A DNA stretch of 64,000 nt from Lunularia cruciata (GCA_948567375.1 OX419757.1:57223665-57287664), one strand, 5' to 3'. Positions 11,931 to 22,500 are shown, counted from the first letter of the stretch. Numbers and translations: made by a program. The notes: generated by a model from the letters alone, not told the origin.

Positions 11931-12690
11931 TTGTCGGCGCTTGATCATCCAAAGGCATCACCAATACCCAAGGACTTGATTTTTGTGATCATAGGTTATG
12001 GATCTTGGATGACACAAACATTAGAACCACCATCCTAGTGGAATGTCATGATTCCATCATTGTAGGTCAAGTTGGAATGGACAAGACCTTGGATGCAACC
12101 AAATGCCCAAGATGAGCAATGATGTGATGGAGTATGTTTGAAGTTGCCTACTATGTCAACAAAATAAAGCTTCTAATAATCTCCCACAAGAATCCTTCAA
12201 CCCTTTTCTACTCCTACAAAATGCTAGAAATTGGTAAGCATGGATCTGGTTTATGAATTGCCCAAGACCACCTTAGGGTTTAACTCCATCATAATCTTTG
12301 TTGAGCAACTCAACAAAATGATTCATGTGCATCTTCATGTGCATCAAAGACTTGTCTACTCCACAATTAGCTCAATTATACTAAGATGTAATCTTTTCTC
12401 ACCATGGATTATCTTGAGTAATCATCATTGACAAAGGCACTCAATTCACTAGTTTGTCTTGGAGAACACCCTTTGGTTTGTTCAAAACCAAATTTGCCAT
12501 GTCCATGGCTTACCATCTATAGAGCATGTCTTCAATAGTAAAATTAGCCCACTCTCTTTATCCATTGGTCTATGGATGGTAGGCCGTGTACATGATCCCA
12601 AAGATTGTCTTTTGTCGTGCAATTAGCCCAAATCAATTATGGCACTACAACAATCAATTGTGAGTTTGCCTTCCTCAATCTTTATGCACA
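11931..12690 (+). pseudogene. B1 integrase, N-terminal part, truncated
   Basis: Remnants of the zinc-binding region (near 12050-12180) and the start of the catalytic core (PKTTLGFNSIIIFVEQL, 12255-12320) are visible. The reading then decays and joins the 3' LTR directly, without C-terminal domain, chromodomain or polypurine tract. Confidence 0.6.
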
Positions 12691-13279
12691 AGTAATACAA
12701 TAGCTAGATATATTATATAGAGATGAAAATTGACTTAGTAATATCTAGAAAGATGTTATGTATGATAGGCTAGGTAGATCAGATAGAGTTGTCACCAAAA
12801 GAGTACTTATACTAATAGAGTAGGAGCCAAAAACAACCAAAAAACTTTAAAGTCAATTTTGGAGGCCTAAACATATGAATTAGGCCTAAAGAATATACAA
12901 GTGCCTCCTAGGAAAGAAGAGATTGGCCTCCCCTCCCCCTATCTACCTCATTGAGAGCTTTCCAATGGTACTTCATCCATACAATTATGAGATTCCTATA
13001 GGAAGATTACCTAAAGACTCCTTTTGGTCAAAGATGAGTTGACTAACTAGATAGGATCAAAACTAACATGTCACCATGCATAGAACTAATCTAAGGGAAG
13101 AGCTCATTGACATATCACCTATCCATGCATCTGATCCAAGGGTGGAGCTTCTTTTTTGTGAATCCTCTTTGCTATATAATAAAGTCAAGGTGCTATTTGG
13201 AGCATCAAAGTATTGAGGGTGAAACTTTGTATTCTTCTCCTATGTTTCTCTTAAGGTCTCCTATCCTCATAAGATTATA
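12691..13279 (+). repeat. 3' LTR of B1
   Basis: 589 bp, first bases AGTAATACAATAGC where the 5' LTR has TGTAATACCAATAGC, ending GATTATA. Length and sequence differ clearly from the 5' LTR, indicating age. Confidence 0.88.
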
Positions 13280-14090
13280 GTTCCATCCCATTGCCTTTGT
13301 GTCTTTCTAACTAAATACCGTAGAAAGGAATTACTTTGCTCAAGATCAAGAACAATTAGCAATGGTACATGCCACCAAGGTATGGAGGCATTATCACTTG
13401 GAGAAACAAGTGATCAAGCAAACCAATCACAAACCAATCACAAACCCTTGTTGTAGACATTACATCTAGAGCACATGAAAACTTGACATCATCAATAAGA
13501 AGAACAAATGTAGTTGTTTGACATCAAACTTGAGTACAAACCCAATAGATTCCATGTCATCTCCAATGCCCTATCAAGAAGACTTGATTTGAAGACTCTT
13601 CCTCTTATCACAATGGCTATTATGATAGTGTCAATTGATTCAAAAGTCCAAATTGAGTTTAGGACCACCTTATAACAAGACCCCTTCTTTCAGATGGTAC
13701 AAGGTCATCTTGCAGCACACGACCAGGAATACAACACCTTCTCCTTCAAGGAAGGTCTTTTATTATATGAGAATCAGATCTTTGTTTCAACCAAGGGTGA
13801 TCTACAACTTGTGCCCTTCAAGAAGTCCATGACTTACCAATCATTGGTCAGATAAGTACCCTACAACACCAATGGTGGTGGTCCAACATGACATGAGATG
13901 TTCAAGAGATTGTTTGATCCTATTGGAGCTACCAACACAACAAGGCCAACAACTAGAAATTGAGTGGCCTCCTTCAACCACTTCCAATCCCAGTTGCTTG
14001 ATGGGAACATATGAGTTTGGATCTCATCACCACCTTGCCCAAGACAAAGCATGGTCACACAACAATCATGATGTTTGTGGATAAGCTTAG
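13280..14090 (+). pseudogene. A1 RNase H (second half) and integrase zinc-binding region
   Basis: The A1 sequence resumes with CATCCCATTGCCTTTGTGTC, matching the A2 RNase H reading HPISFVSHRLN. It continues through QEQLAMVHATKVWRHYHLE and a TNHKP block, then a linker, to an H2C2-like stretch near 13790-13900 (KSMTYQSLV...TPMVVVQHD), matching A2 36067-36252. Broken by several frameshifts. Confidence 0.75.
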
Positions 14091-14640
14091 TAAGCAAATC
14101 CATTTGGCACCAACCTTTGATATAGTGGATGTTTGAACATTGGCCTAGATCTACTTTAACAATATCTTCAAGTATCATGGGATACCTCATGTACTCATCT
14201 CCAATCTTGATCTTTGATTCACCAAAAAAATTGGCAAGCACTCTTTCAAATACTCAACACTAAGCTTGCTTTGTCCATGGTCTATCATCCTCAAATTGAT
14301 GGAAAAACCAAACATGCAAATTGCACCTTAGAGGAAATACTTTGTGCCTTTATCAACATTCACTATACCAACTGGGTTGATGTTTGGCTGTTGTTGAGTT
14401 TGCTTATAATAATTCCAAATAAGCAAGCATTGGATTCTCTCTCTTCTTCCTTAATTTTGGCCAAGATCCACTTGTTCTAGCTTTAATTCTTGCCCTCCTC
14501 TATCTCATGTCCCCCTCATCCTTCCACCTTCTTGATCACAATATCCTAATCCCTACAACAAGCCAAATCTCATCTCATCTCCTTGTTGCTCAAAATCATT
14601 AGAAACAATATGCAAACTAACATTTTCATGATCTTACCTT
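14091..14640 (+). pseudogene. A1 integrase catalytic core
   Basis: The open stretch 14214-14480 contains WQALFQILNTKLALSM and YHPQIDGKTKHAN. In relatives this reads HPQxDGQTERxN; the catalytic Glu is Lys here. The protein would insert the cDNA into the genome. The minus-strand open frame overlapping it (13861-14241) is a shadow. Confidence 0.8.
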
Positions 14641-15090
14641 TCAACTCAATGATAAGGTCATGTTTTCTTCTAGTAACATACCCCTCCCATTTGATACCCA
14701 AGTCCATAAACTTGCTCCTAATTGGGTAAGTCTATTTGATGTCACCCAAATCATATCTCTAGTTGCTTATCAACTTGCCTTGCCTTGTCATATGTGAATC
14801 CACATTGTCTTTCATATTTCCTAGTTGAAACCCTTTGTTTTAAATCCATCTTCCTTTTCCTCTTGTGTCCAACTTCCTCCTCCTATCCCTATCAACAATC
14901 ATGAGGAGGACAAAGTTGATCCTATCCTTGCACATCACCACATTCAACATGGCCACCAATAACATACTGAATAGAAAGTCTTTGGAAAGGGTATTCCCTT
15001 CATGATGCCACTTAGGAACCTCTTTCTCATCTCCAAAATGCACAAACTGCTATCAAGGAGTGTGAAGCTTCTATGGACATCACTAACTAA
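14641..15090 (+). pseudogene. A1 integrase C-terminus with chromodomain relic
   Basis: After a VCKLAPNWIGPF-type GPY/F region (near 14700-14740) comes a frame with WKGYSLHDAT, then EPLSHLQNAQ (14982-15045). This is the end of a chromodomain (xWKGYxxxxxTWEP). Chromodomains bind methylated histone H3 and steer integration in chromoviruses. Confidence 0.7.
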
Positions 15091-15103
15091 TAGTGGGGGA
15101 AAA
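15091..15103 (+). other. Polypurine tract of A1
   Basis: TAGTGGGGGAAAA directly precedes the 3' LTR, the standard place for the plus-strand primer. A2 has the same tract reversed at 18239-18251. Confidence 0.8.
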
Positions 15104-15599
15104 TGTAACATTATGGAGCCTATATATGAGTTAGTTAAGACTAACAAAGTAGTAAATAGGCCAAATTAGCCAAAAATTATTAGAATATTCTAGAAGTATC
15201 TATGAAGCTACTTGGTACCTTCCAAGTACCGGATAATGTGCATACAAAGTGGTGATTTCTAGGAGAAAGCTTTTTGGCTAACTTAGCTTTGCACACCAAG
15301 TAGGTGGCTTCTAGAAGGAAGCTTGTTGGGAAGCTTCCAAACTAGCTTAGCTTGCATGCAAAGTAGACAGTTTATGAAAGGAAATTTCTTGACAAGCTTC
15401 TTGGTTAACTTGTCATGCACTCAAAGAAAGCAACTTTTAGAAAACTTCTTGAGTAGCTTTTTAAGAGTCTTGTATGTTCTGTATAAAAACCATAGCCCAA
15501 GCTCATGGTAAAAATTCAAATTTTCCTTCATTCAAGAGTCCTAATGTGATCTTTTACTTTGATCTTCTATTCTCCTATTTCTCTCCTTGGTCTTTTACA
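15104..15599 (+). repeat. 3' LTR of A1
   Basis: 496 bp, TGTAACATTATGG ... TTTTACA, followed by the TATTG TSD. It has fewer intact GAAGCTTC palindromes than the 5' copy. Confidence 0.92.
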
Positions 15600-15604
15600 T
15601 ATTG

Positions 15605-17797
15605 TATCATAGCAAATTTTGGGTGTGACTTTTTGATTGTGAAATAAAGCATCATGGAAAGAAGAAAAATCCTTTTGAAATAAAGCATCATGGAACAATA
15701 AGCTTCTTGACTAGAAGCAAAAGTCCAAGTAGTCTAAAATTTGAGGAGTGAATTCATGAATTTATCAATTTAGAGTTGAAATTCCAAATATTTCAATTCA
15801 AAGATGGAATTCTTTATGACACTATGATCTGGTTTTTTATGATATTGGTTCCATTGAATGTTTGCCACTCATCCAACTATTGCACAAGACAATGAATTGA
15901 CCAGTTCTAACTCATTGATTACCACTAGTCTAGGGAGTGCAAAAGACTCAACCATGTATGTTCAATTCTCCCAATGTCAAGCTAGAGCACAAAGAATACA
16001 AGAATGCCTCAAGCATGTCTCAATGTGATTCTTTCCTAGAATCCAAGCAACATATTTTAAGCATAAGTAGACCATCATAAAAATTTGACTTGAGTATAGT
16101 TTGGATAGTAACATAATTGAACATGTGGAGAAAAGTGATCCAATCCAAGCCACAAACAACACAAACCAACTTTTGCACAAACTATGTGGTGTAGGTAAAC
16201 CAAAAATGCCATGCAAACCAACAATGTCATGCAAACATTTGGCCCAACATGCATTGTGCAGACCAACAACTATTGGCAAATCACATTGCCCAAACCATTT
16301 GTGGCTTGCACATTTTGGACCTTGTGGTTTGTGCAATGTTTAGAGGCATTGGTTTGCACTACATTTAGAGGTGCTCATGCTTTCTACATAAAATAGATTT
16401 TGTTTTTCTATTAAAAACTTTGATTTTTTTATTATGAATAGAAGTTCAGGGTTAGAGTTTAAGATTGCATTGAGCTGAGTTGCATTCTACATTAGACAAT
16501 TTTATTAAATACCAAGTTTGTTCTAGTATCTTGATTAGAACCTCAAACATGATTCCTCTTGGGTGTTTAGTCATGTTTGCACATTGGGCATTGAGATCAA
16601 GTGTAAGATCTCAAGAGTTGGTTTAACATGAATACAAATAATACAATAAAGCAATGATTGCAAATATTATACAATCCTTCCATGGTTACAATCTATTTTT
16701 GTGTTTCTGAGCATTGAATGAGTAATAAAAATTACACACCATGAGTTTCATGGTTAAGCAAAGAGTTTAGAGTAATTTTGGAAAATAGACTAGATAGTAT
16801 GTGTATCTTGTAGTTTATATTGTAGCAAAGATTCAACCTAAATTTACAAGCAAAAATAAAGAAAACATACAAAGAAAACAAGATGACCAACAAATTGCAT
16901 TACATAGTAACAATAAGCTGGTCAAAATTTCCTTCCCAATTAAGCTATATTTATGGGAATTGAGCAATAGTACCTTTGGTGTCATAAGAAACACCAACGT
17001 AGGGTTTTGCAACAAGCTGACTCTCCTCCTTTCAATGACTTCAATAGCCTAATTGACTCCATGGAGGTAATAATCATCCCGCTCTGAGTCAAAAGCAGAA
17101 GCTTCTTGTGGACTCTTCAAAATAGTGTAATTTTTCTCTCTCATCTATAAGAACAATAAATCCAAACAAGAAATAAAAGATATCATGAAGATGAATCTCT
17201 CATTTTGACAAGAGTCCACTAATTGTTATGAGAATGAAGGAAACACCATACATTTTTAGCACCCTCACTAGTACTACACAAATTTTCTAAGCTCACCTTT
17301 GTGATTCTAGCAATAGGAGCACAAACTGTATGATTATTAATGCCACTTAAGGTACTTATCACCCCATTTTTGAGCCTTTTAGAGCAACCATAAGATTTGG
17401 TTGCTGAAGCTAAAATTGTTTTGTTGACTTTACTTCTTGAAACATATTGATTCCATCCAAGGAGCACAATTTTTGAGAGAAGCAAATTGGAATTACCACA
17501 CAAATTGATGTACAAGTGAGTGTATCCATTAATGTGTATCTTTCCTTGTACGCTATACATAACATTACTCAATGTTTATCAACTTCCTTGTGAAAGTGTG
17601 TGACCTTATAGGCTGCACTTACAAGTGTGTTTACTAATTAGAGGGATGACCATATAACTAATAGTCTAGTAACTTTTAAGAAATAGTATTAGGATCCAAC
17701 CAATCCTAATAGGCATACTATGAAGTTTCAAACACTTTGTTGATCTATTTTGCATTTTGAGGTGCATCTTGCAATGAAATATTGTAGCTTTGTTTTA
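15605..17797. other. Host DNA between A1 and A2, no confident gene
   Basis: Two things were noticed. One is a stretch at 16160-16350 with repeated GCAAACCA / TGGTTTGC words on both strands, which creates overlapping spurious frames. The other is a minus-strand gene-like fragment near 16990-17575. Confidence 0.5.
16990..17575 (-). pseudogene. Unassigned gene-like fragment with a possible intron
   Basis: On the minus strand an open stretch (17572 down to 17219) includes NNHTVCAPIARITK followed exactly by the donor-like AAAG|GTGAGC. About 145 bases downstream a TTCTTATAG acceptor precedes another open stretch starting MREKNYTILKSPQ. This looks like two exons of a host gene remnant. I do not recognise the protein, and the first stretch is preceded directly by a stop. 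Chance is not excluded. Confidence 0.25.
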
Positions 17798-17802
17798 CTA
17801 TC

Positions 17803-18238
17803 TGTAAAAGACCAAGACCAAGTAGAGAAATAGGAGTATGGAGATCACATTGAGACACTTGAATGTGGATAAACTCCAAATGCCTAGCATGAGCTTTGGT
17901 TCTAGTATTTATAGGGAGCATACAAGGCTCTTGAGAAGCCTCTCAAGAAGTTTCCTTTAGCCATTTTCTTGGAGTGCAAGCCAAGTTAACCAAGAAGCTT
18001 CTCAAGAAGCTTTCTTCTAGAAGTTGCCTACTTGGCTTGCAAGCTAAGCTAGTTGAAAGCTTCTAAAAGCTTCTAGAAGCTTCCTTCTAGAAACTACTTA
18101 CTTAGAGTGCAAGCTAAGCTAGCCGAGAAGCTTCCTAAGAAGCTTCCTAGATACTTTTGGAATATTCTAGGCTAATTTGGCCTATTTGCTATTTTATTAG
18201 CCCAAACTAACTTTGTTGTTAAACTCCATATCATTACA
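17803..18238 (-). repeat. 3' LTR of A2
   Basis: 436 bp; on the plus strand it starts TGTAAAAGACC and ends CATTACA. It contains TTCTAGAAGCTTC at 18071-18083, an alternating TTCnnGAAnnTTC array. Confidence 0.92.
18071..18083. promoter_or_regulatory. Heat-shock-element-like array in A-family LTR
   Basis: TTCTAGAAGCTTC fits three alternating nGAAn pentamers. The preceding TTCTAAAAGC extends it with one mismatch. Other LTRs of the family carry many GAAGCTTC pairs but not always correctly phased. Heat-responsive LTRs with such elements are known in plants; function here is inference. Confidence 0.35.
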
Positions 18239-18251
18239 TATTCCCCCACAG
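18239..18251 (-). other. Polypurine tract of A2
   Basis: Reads CTGTGGGGGAATA on the minus strand, directly next to the 3' LTR, matching the A1 tract. Confidence 0.75.
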
Positions 18252-18300
18252 CTAGTTGATGACGTCTTTGTCACCATTGAAGCTTCAAACTCTTGGATGA

Positions 18301-18690
18301 CTATTTGTGCATTTTGGAGATGAGAAAGAGGTTCATATGTGGATACCTTTTCCAATGGATCTTATATTCCATATATTGTTGATGGCCTTGTTGAATGTGG
18401 TGACGTACAAGGATACAATCAACTAAATATTCCTTATGATCGTTGATAGGGATGGGAAGAGGAGGAGGTTGGACATGAGAGGGAAAAGAAGATGGATTAT
18501 GGACAAAGGGTTTCAACTTGTAAATATGAAAGACAAATTGGATGCATATATGATAAGGCAAAGCAAGTTGATAAGAGATAAGAGAAATGATTTGTGTGAT
18601 CTCAAAGGGTCCTATCCAATTAGGAGCAAGTTTACAAACTTGGGTATCAAGTGGAAGGAGTACGTTACTAGATGGGAGCATGAATTTATC
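18301..18690 (-). pseudogene. A2 integrase C-terminus and chromodomain relic
   Basis: A 126-residue minus-strand frame contains CKLAPNWIGPFEI (the GPY/F module) and ends YKIHWKRYPHMNLFLISKMHK. The latter is a chromodomain end in which WKGYP reads WKRYP and the following TWEP is lost. It corresponds to A1 14700-15060. Confidence 0.75.
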
Positions 18691-19334
18691 ACTAAATTGT
18701 ATGGTGAGATCATAATGATTGTGGTTTGCATATTGTTTTTGATGATTTTGGGCAACAAGGAGGTGAGATTTGGCTTGTTAGAGGGATTGGGAGATGGTGG
18801 TCAAGGAAGTTGAAGTATGAGAGACATGAGATGGAGGAGAAGTAAGAAGAAAATATAGAACAAGTGGATCTTGGCCAAAATTGAGGAAGAAAGGAGAGAA
18901 TCTAGTGCTTGCCCATTTGGGATTATTGTATGCAAACTCTGCAATTGTAAGACATTCATCCCAATTGGTATGGTGAACATTGATGAAGGCACAAAGGATA
19001 TCCTCTAAGATATGATTTGCATGTGTAGTTTGTCCATCAATTTGAGGATGATAGGCCATGGACAAAGAAAGCTTGATGCTGAGTATCTGGAAGAGTGCTT
19101 GCCAAAAATTTCTAGTGAAGCAAGGATTATAGTCAAAGATGAGTACATGCGACATCCCATGATGCTTGAATACATTGTTGAAGTAGATTTGCACCAAGGT
19201 TAGAGCATCCACAATATCAACTATAGGTGCCAAATGGATTTGCTTACTAAGCTTATCTACAAACACCACAATTATTATGTGACCTTGCTTTGTCTTGGGC
19301 AAGGAGTTGATGTGATCTAAGCTCACATGTTCCC
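18691..19334 (-). pseudogene. A2 integrase catalytic core, cut by B2
   Basis: The minus-strand frame reads inward from the B2 border: SLDHINSLPKTKQG, with the first Asp, and VFVDKLSKQIHL. Then come LIFDYNPCFTRNFWQALF, with the second Asp, and YHPQIDGQTTHANH. The third catalytic residue is Thr instead of Glu. The first 18 residues of the long open frame are translated B2 LTR and not element protein. The rest of integrase resumes at 35965. Confidence 0.85.
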
Positions 19335-19937
19335 TGTAATACCAAGAGCTAGCCATATGATCTAGATGTGAAATTTGGGTTGGTAACATCTAGAATGATA
19401 TTATACATGATGGTCAAAATAGATAAGATAAAATTTTCACCAAAAGAGTACTTCTACTAATAGGGCAGAAATTGAAATAGACTTGAGAACCTTAGAACCA
19501 ATAGCTAGACATATGATTTAAAGGTGAGAATTGGTTTGGTAACATCTAGAAGGATGTTACACATGATGGACTAAACAGATCAGAAAGAGGTATCACCAAA
19601 AGGGGCTTGTACTAATAGAGTAGGAACCAAAATATACTTGAAATCTTTGAAAGCAATTTCGGAGGCCTAAACGGATGAATTAGGCCTCAAAAATGTGTTG
19701 AGTCTCCCCCAACAGAGGAGAGGAAAGGTTGGCCTTCCCTCCCCCCTGCTTTGTCTCGTCAAGAGATTTCCAATGGTACCTTATGTGATTATGAGATTCC
19801 TACAAGAAGATTCCCTAAAAGATTCCCTCCGATCGAGGCTTATTTGACCAACCAGATAGGACCTAGACCAAACATGTCATCCATCCAAGTAAGTAATCCA
19901 AGGGTGGAGCTTGCTAACATGTCACCTATTTGTGTCC
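19335..19937 (+). repeat. B2 5' LTR, segment 1
   Basis: Starts TGTAATACCAAGAGC, the same as the 3' LTR at 35231. It carries the roughly 156-bp internal tandem duplication typical of this subtype and ends where the C LTR begins. Confidence 0.9.
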
Positions 19938-20554
19938 TGTGAGCCGGCCTGTCTCTCACTCAGGATGAACCTCTGATGGCTATTATGGTAGCGCACCATG
20001 GACTAAGAAGGCAAGGAAACCGAACTCCATCATACTCTTCCAAGGCTAACACTCCAAGACTCAAGACATCGCTCACTAGAGAACTCAATGAGAGAGAGAT
20101 AGTTGCAAATGAAAGGATGATGAGTACCTCCTCACCCCTTGTTTATATACTTGTGAAATAGTTACGTACCAAAGTTACTAATTACCGTAGTAACTCAAGT
20201 TACTAGACTAAAAGTCAAGTAAAGTCAAAAAGTAAAAAGGAATATCCATTCACATGGGCATATTCCCCTAAGCATGTGGTCTTATCTTGACCCAACCACT
20301 AAGTCAAGGATTCCTTCACATGGGCTATCCTTGGACTAAAGAAGAATTCAAAACAACTAAAATCCAAAATAGTGGTGCTCATCTTTTCTACTTCCTCTAA
20401 AGTAAGGTCCCCTCTATCTTAGCTATGACTAACTTTAGCTAACCATGACTAATATAGAACCATCCTTTATCTCTATATAAATAATATCTCTTAAGTACTT
20501 GTAATACCAAGCTAAATATCACAATACCACACACATGCACAAATAGGTGTTACA
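19938..20554 (-). repeat. Solo C LTR inside the B2 5' LTR
   Basis: 617 bp, on the plus strand TGTGAGCCGGCC ... GTGTTACA, like the LTRs of element C at 54021 and 61157. It lacks about 75 bp present in those (around AAGGCTTGCGGGCCC). No internal sequence is attached, so it is the product of LTR-LTR recombination. I see no clean TSD. Confidence 0.9.
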
Positions 20555-20622
20555 CACCCTAATCCTATGGTGACGCTTCCTTGGAGGAGATCCTCTTTGT
20601 CTATATAATAAAGAGAAGGTGC
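20555..20622 (+). repeat. B2 5' LTR, segment 2
   Basis: Continues the B LTR after the C solo LTR: AATCCTATGGTG...TATATAATAAAG...AAGGTGC. It contains the LTR TATA box and stops at the D1 insertion point. Confidence 0.85.
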
Positions 20623-20720
20623 GTATATAGATCACTACAAAACATACATTGCTATCAACATCATACACTATAGAAGCACAACTCACACATAAGTCATACA
20701 TAGACTCTAAAGTGCCACAA
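20621..20720. repeat. 100-bp direct repeat X (outer copy)
   Basis: GCGTATATA ... AAGTGCCACAA, nearly identical to 21169-21268. The two copies flank the D1 3' LTR segment. The outer copy abuts the B2 LTR through shared GTGC. Confidence 0.85.
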
Positions 20721-21160
20721 TAATCAGATGGTTTACCACTCTCAACTCAACTCAACTCAGATCAATACTTGATTTGTCACTCTATAAATTGCCAACAACT
20801 GGGCACTAATTACAGTCAAGCCACACCCACTCAAGCATAGAGAATTCAGGTGATGCTTGCCGGCCTCTGTCCACCATAGCCAAGAACTCGAAGGCTCAAC
20901 ATTAGAGAAGTGAGCTCTCTGGAGCTCACTTTGAAACTTATACCCCTGGACTCGAGCTAGCTCTGAAACCCTAATGGTCCCACTGACGGCACACTCAATG
21001 GTGCAAAGTGATGGTGGGCCCCACCGTGAAGTCAGTACCCCAAACACAAAATCTGACCATCGGAAAGTAGTCTCTGAGAAACTACTGAAATAACTCTAAC
21101 TACTATCATTGGAACTCTAGTGTCCGAGCATCTAGATGGGGCACTACAAATGGCGTGACA
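20719..21160 (-). repeat. D1 3' LTR, truncated
   Basis: 442 bp matching 30124-30574, beginning (plus strand) AATCAGATGGTTTACC and ending GGCGTGACA. The remaining ~900 bp present in the 5' LTR (29212-30123) are missing here. Confidence 0.85.
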
Positions 21161-21168
21161 ACTATCGT

Positions 21169-21268
21169 GCGTATATACATTGCTACACAACATACATCAC
21201 TATCAACATCATACACTATAGAAGCACAACTCACACATAAGTCATACATAGATTCTAAAGTGCCACAA
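21169..21268. repeat. 100-bp direct repeat X (inner copy)
   Basis: Lies between the LTR segment and the purine tract; see the outer copy at 20621-20720. It is not found next to the 5' LTR. Confidence 0.85.
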
Positions 21269-21270
21269 TC

Positions 21271-21280
21271 GCCCCCCTAG
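21271..21280 (-). other. Polypurine-tract candidate of D1
   Basis: CTAGGGGGGC on the minus strand lies downstream of the integrase. It is separated from the recognisable LTR start by repeat X, which is unusual. Confidence 0.5.
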
Positions 21281-21438
21281 CTGGCGGTTAGGTCCCTCTA
21301 ACTCCAGATAGCCATCTACTCTAAGTATATGGTATACCCTCTAATGGGCAAAGATCAGGAAGCCGGGTGCTACGGAGCCCCATCGTTAGTCATCTGTCTG
21401 CAATCTATACCATTAAAGAATGAACTAGCTATAGGTCA

Positions 21439-21579
21439 AGTATATCTAGGACATAACCACTATCCATGAGGAACCACCATGAAAAGAGGAGTCATACATG
21501 CCATATGCCATCCTCTTGAACAACTATCACACACTAGCATAGTAGTAGCTCCACCAGAAGAGCCACATAACATACACCT
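21439..21579 (-). pseudogene. PHD finger at the end of D1 integrase
   Basis: The minus-strand reading gives RCMLCGSSGG, then VCDSCSRGWHMACMTP, then PHG, a TAG stop (21460-21462) and WLCPRY. The spacing C-x2-C-x11-C-x2-C-x4-H-x2-C followed by GxWxCPxx is the signature of a PHD zinc finger (C4HC3). The CDxCxxGWHxxCxxP block is especially typical. The final ligand Cys is Tyr (TAT) and the stop sits just before the Trp; both look like single-base decay. PHD fingers bind histone H3 tails, often H3K4me3 or unmodified K4. Placed at the integrase C-terminus it occupies the position of the chromodomain in chromoviruses. Confidence 0.85.
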
Positions 21580-22500
21580 CAAGCTTACACGTACAAGTGC
21601 CAAGCTTGGGTCCATAATACCATCAATGTTTGGGAAGTGGCATGGCGCACAATTGTGCACATGATCCTTCCAAACAACACCATCACGTCCTTCTAACACA
21701 AGGACTCCAGATGGCAAAACCTCATGCACTCTCAAGATAGTGCAGCCTGTAGAAACATCAAGTGTTGTTTGTATTGTTTGCTGTAGATATACATAATTTT
21801 TTGGATGAAATTGACGGATCGAGGGTCTATAACCTCCTCCTCGAATGGTAGCATAGCGTAAAGTATCTCTATGCTGAGCAATCACCAAGTTCTCAAAGGC
21901 CATCGGCATCACTCTCCAAAAGATCTTTGCCCGCTGAGAACATGCGCTCATCCATACATCGGGGTCATCCAAGTCCAAAACTATAGTAGCATCTTGACAA
22001 ATAGCTGTAGGTAAATCTAGATCTTGTCTATAGAGTAGAAAGTATGGAGAGAAAGATGCTAAGGAGGCTTGCCGGCCGAACCAATAGCCCATGGCCAACC
22101 AAGGTAATTGGAGATCCCAATCTTCCAAGTGGCCTCTCTGCAAACCATACTTTTGCAATCCTCTCTTCACCGTCTGAACCACTCTCTCTGCTAAGCCATT
22201 TGCCTCAAGGTGATCTCGGGATGTAGTACAATGATCAATCAAAGCCTTGTCACACAAGACATGAAACTCCTCCAAGAACTCTGTACCCTGATCAGTCAAA
22301 ACCTCAGTTGGTGCACCAAAATGACTAAGAACTTGATCCAAGAACGAGTAAGCTGTCCCTTCACTAGACTTATCAGGAAGTGCCACCAACTCAATCCACT
22401 TGGATAAGTGCTCTACCATGACCAAAACATACCGATGATGTCTCACAATCATCGATAAAGGTCTGGTGAAGTCCAAACTCCAACGGTTACCTAATCACAT
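21580..22500 (-). pseudogene. D1 integrase catalytic core and C-terminal region
   Basis: A 338-residue open frame (22476 down to 21460, including the PHD finger) starts at an in-frame TTG inside SLDFTRPL, so the true protein extends upstream. The DDE triad is complete: SLDFTRP, VLTDQGTEF and ANGLAERVVQ. The core is followed by a region with HPKNYVYL and VLPSGVLVLEG, resembling the small beta-barrel that precedes C-terminal readers. It would insert element cDNA in the nucleus. This is the best preserved part of D1. Confidence 0.9.

Larger units (their letters stand above)
7572..13279 (+). mobile_element. Chromovirus-type element B1 nested in A1 RNase H
   Basis: 5' LTR 7572-8196 (TGTAAT...ATTATA) and 3' LTR 12691-13279 enclose gag, protease, RT, RNase H and part of an integrase. 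The A1 reading frame is interrupted exactly at the borders: VVDFDASNFAIGV... before, and the HPI...VSH relatives after. The flanking bases GTTT and GTTC look like a mutated TSD. The 3' end of the internal region, meaning the rest of integrase, the chromodomain and the polypurine tract, is missing. The closest relative here is B2. Confidence 0.9.
4282..15599 (+). mobile_element. Chromovirus LTR retrotransposon A1, split by B1
   Basis: This Ty3/gypsy element has 5' LTR 4282-4799, a primer site, gag, protease, RT, RNase H, integrase, a chromodomain relic, a polypurine tract and 3' LTR 15104-15599. Both LTRs run TGTAAC...TTACA. The flanks 4277-4281 and 15600-15604 are both TATTG, a perfect 5-bp TSD that fixes the boundaries and shows a single insertion event. 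Element B1 interrupts RNase H at 7572-13279, so A1 proper is about 5.6 kb. All coding parts are decayed by stops and frameshifts. A second copy, A2, lies at 17803-40445 in opposite orientation. Confidence 0.93.

Noticed and set aside
13861-14241. 126-codon minus-strand frame
   Set aside because: Shadow of the A1 integrase read backwards; the plus strand carries the integrase motifs.
18778-19389. 203-codon frame as a complete protein with its own N-terminus
   Set aside because: The first residues are translated B2 LTR; the frame only runs on by chance across the insertion border.
19933-20559. Target-site duplication for the solo C LTR
   Set aside because: TGTCC on the left and CACCC on the right agree at only two of five bases.
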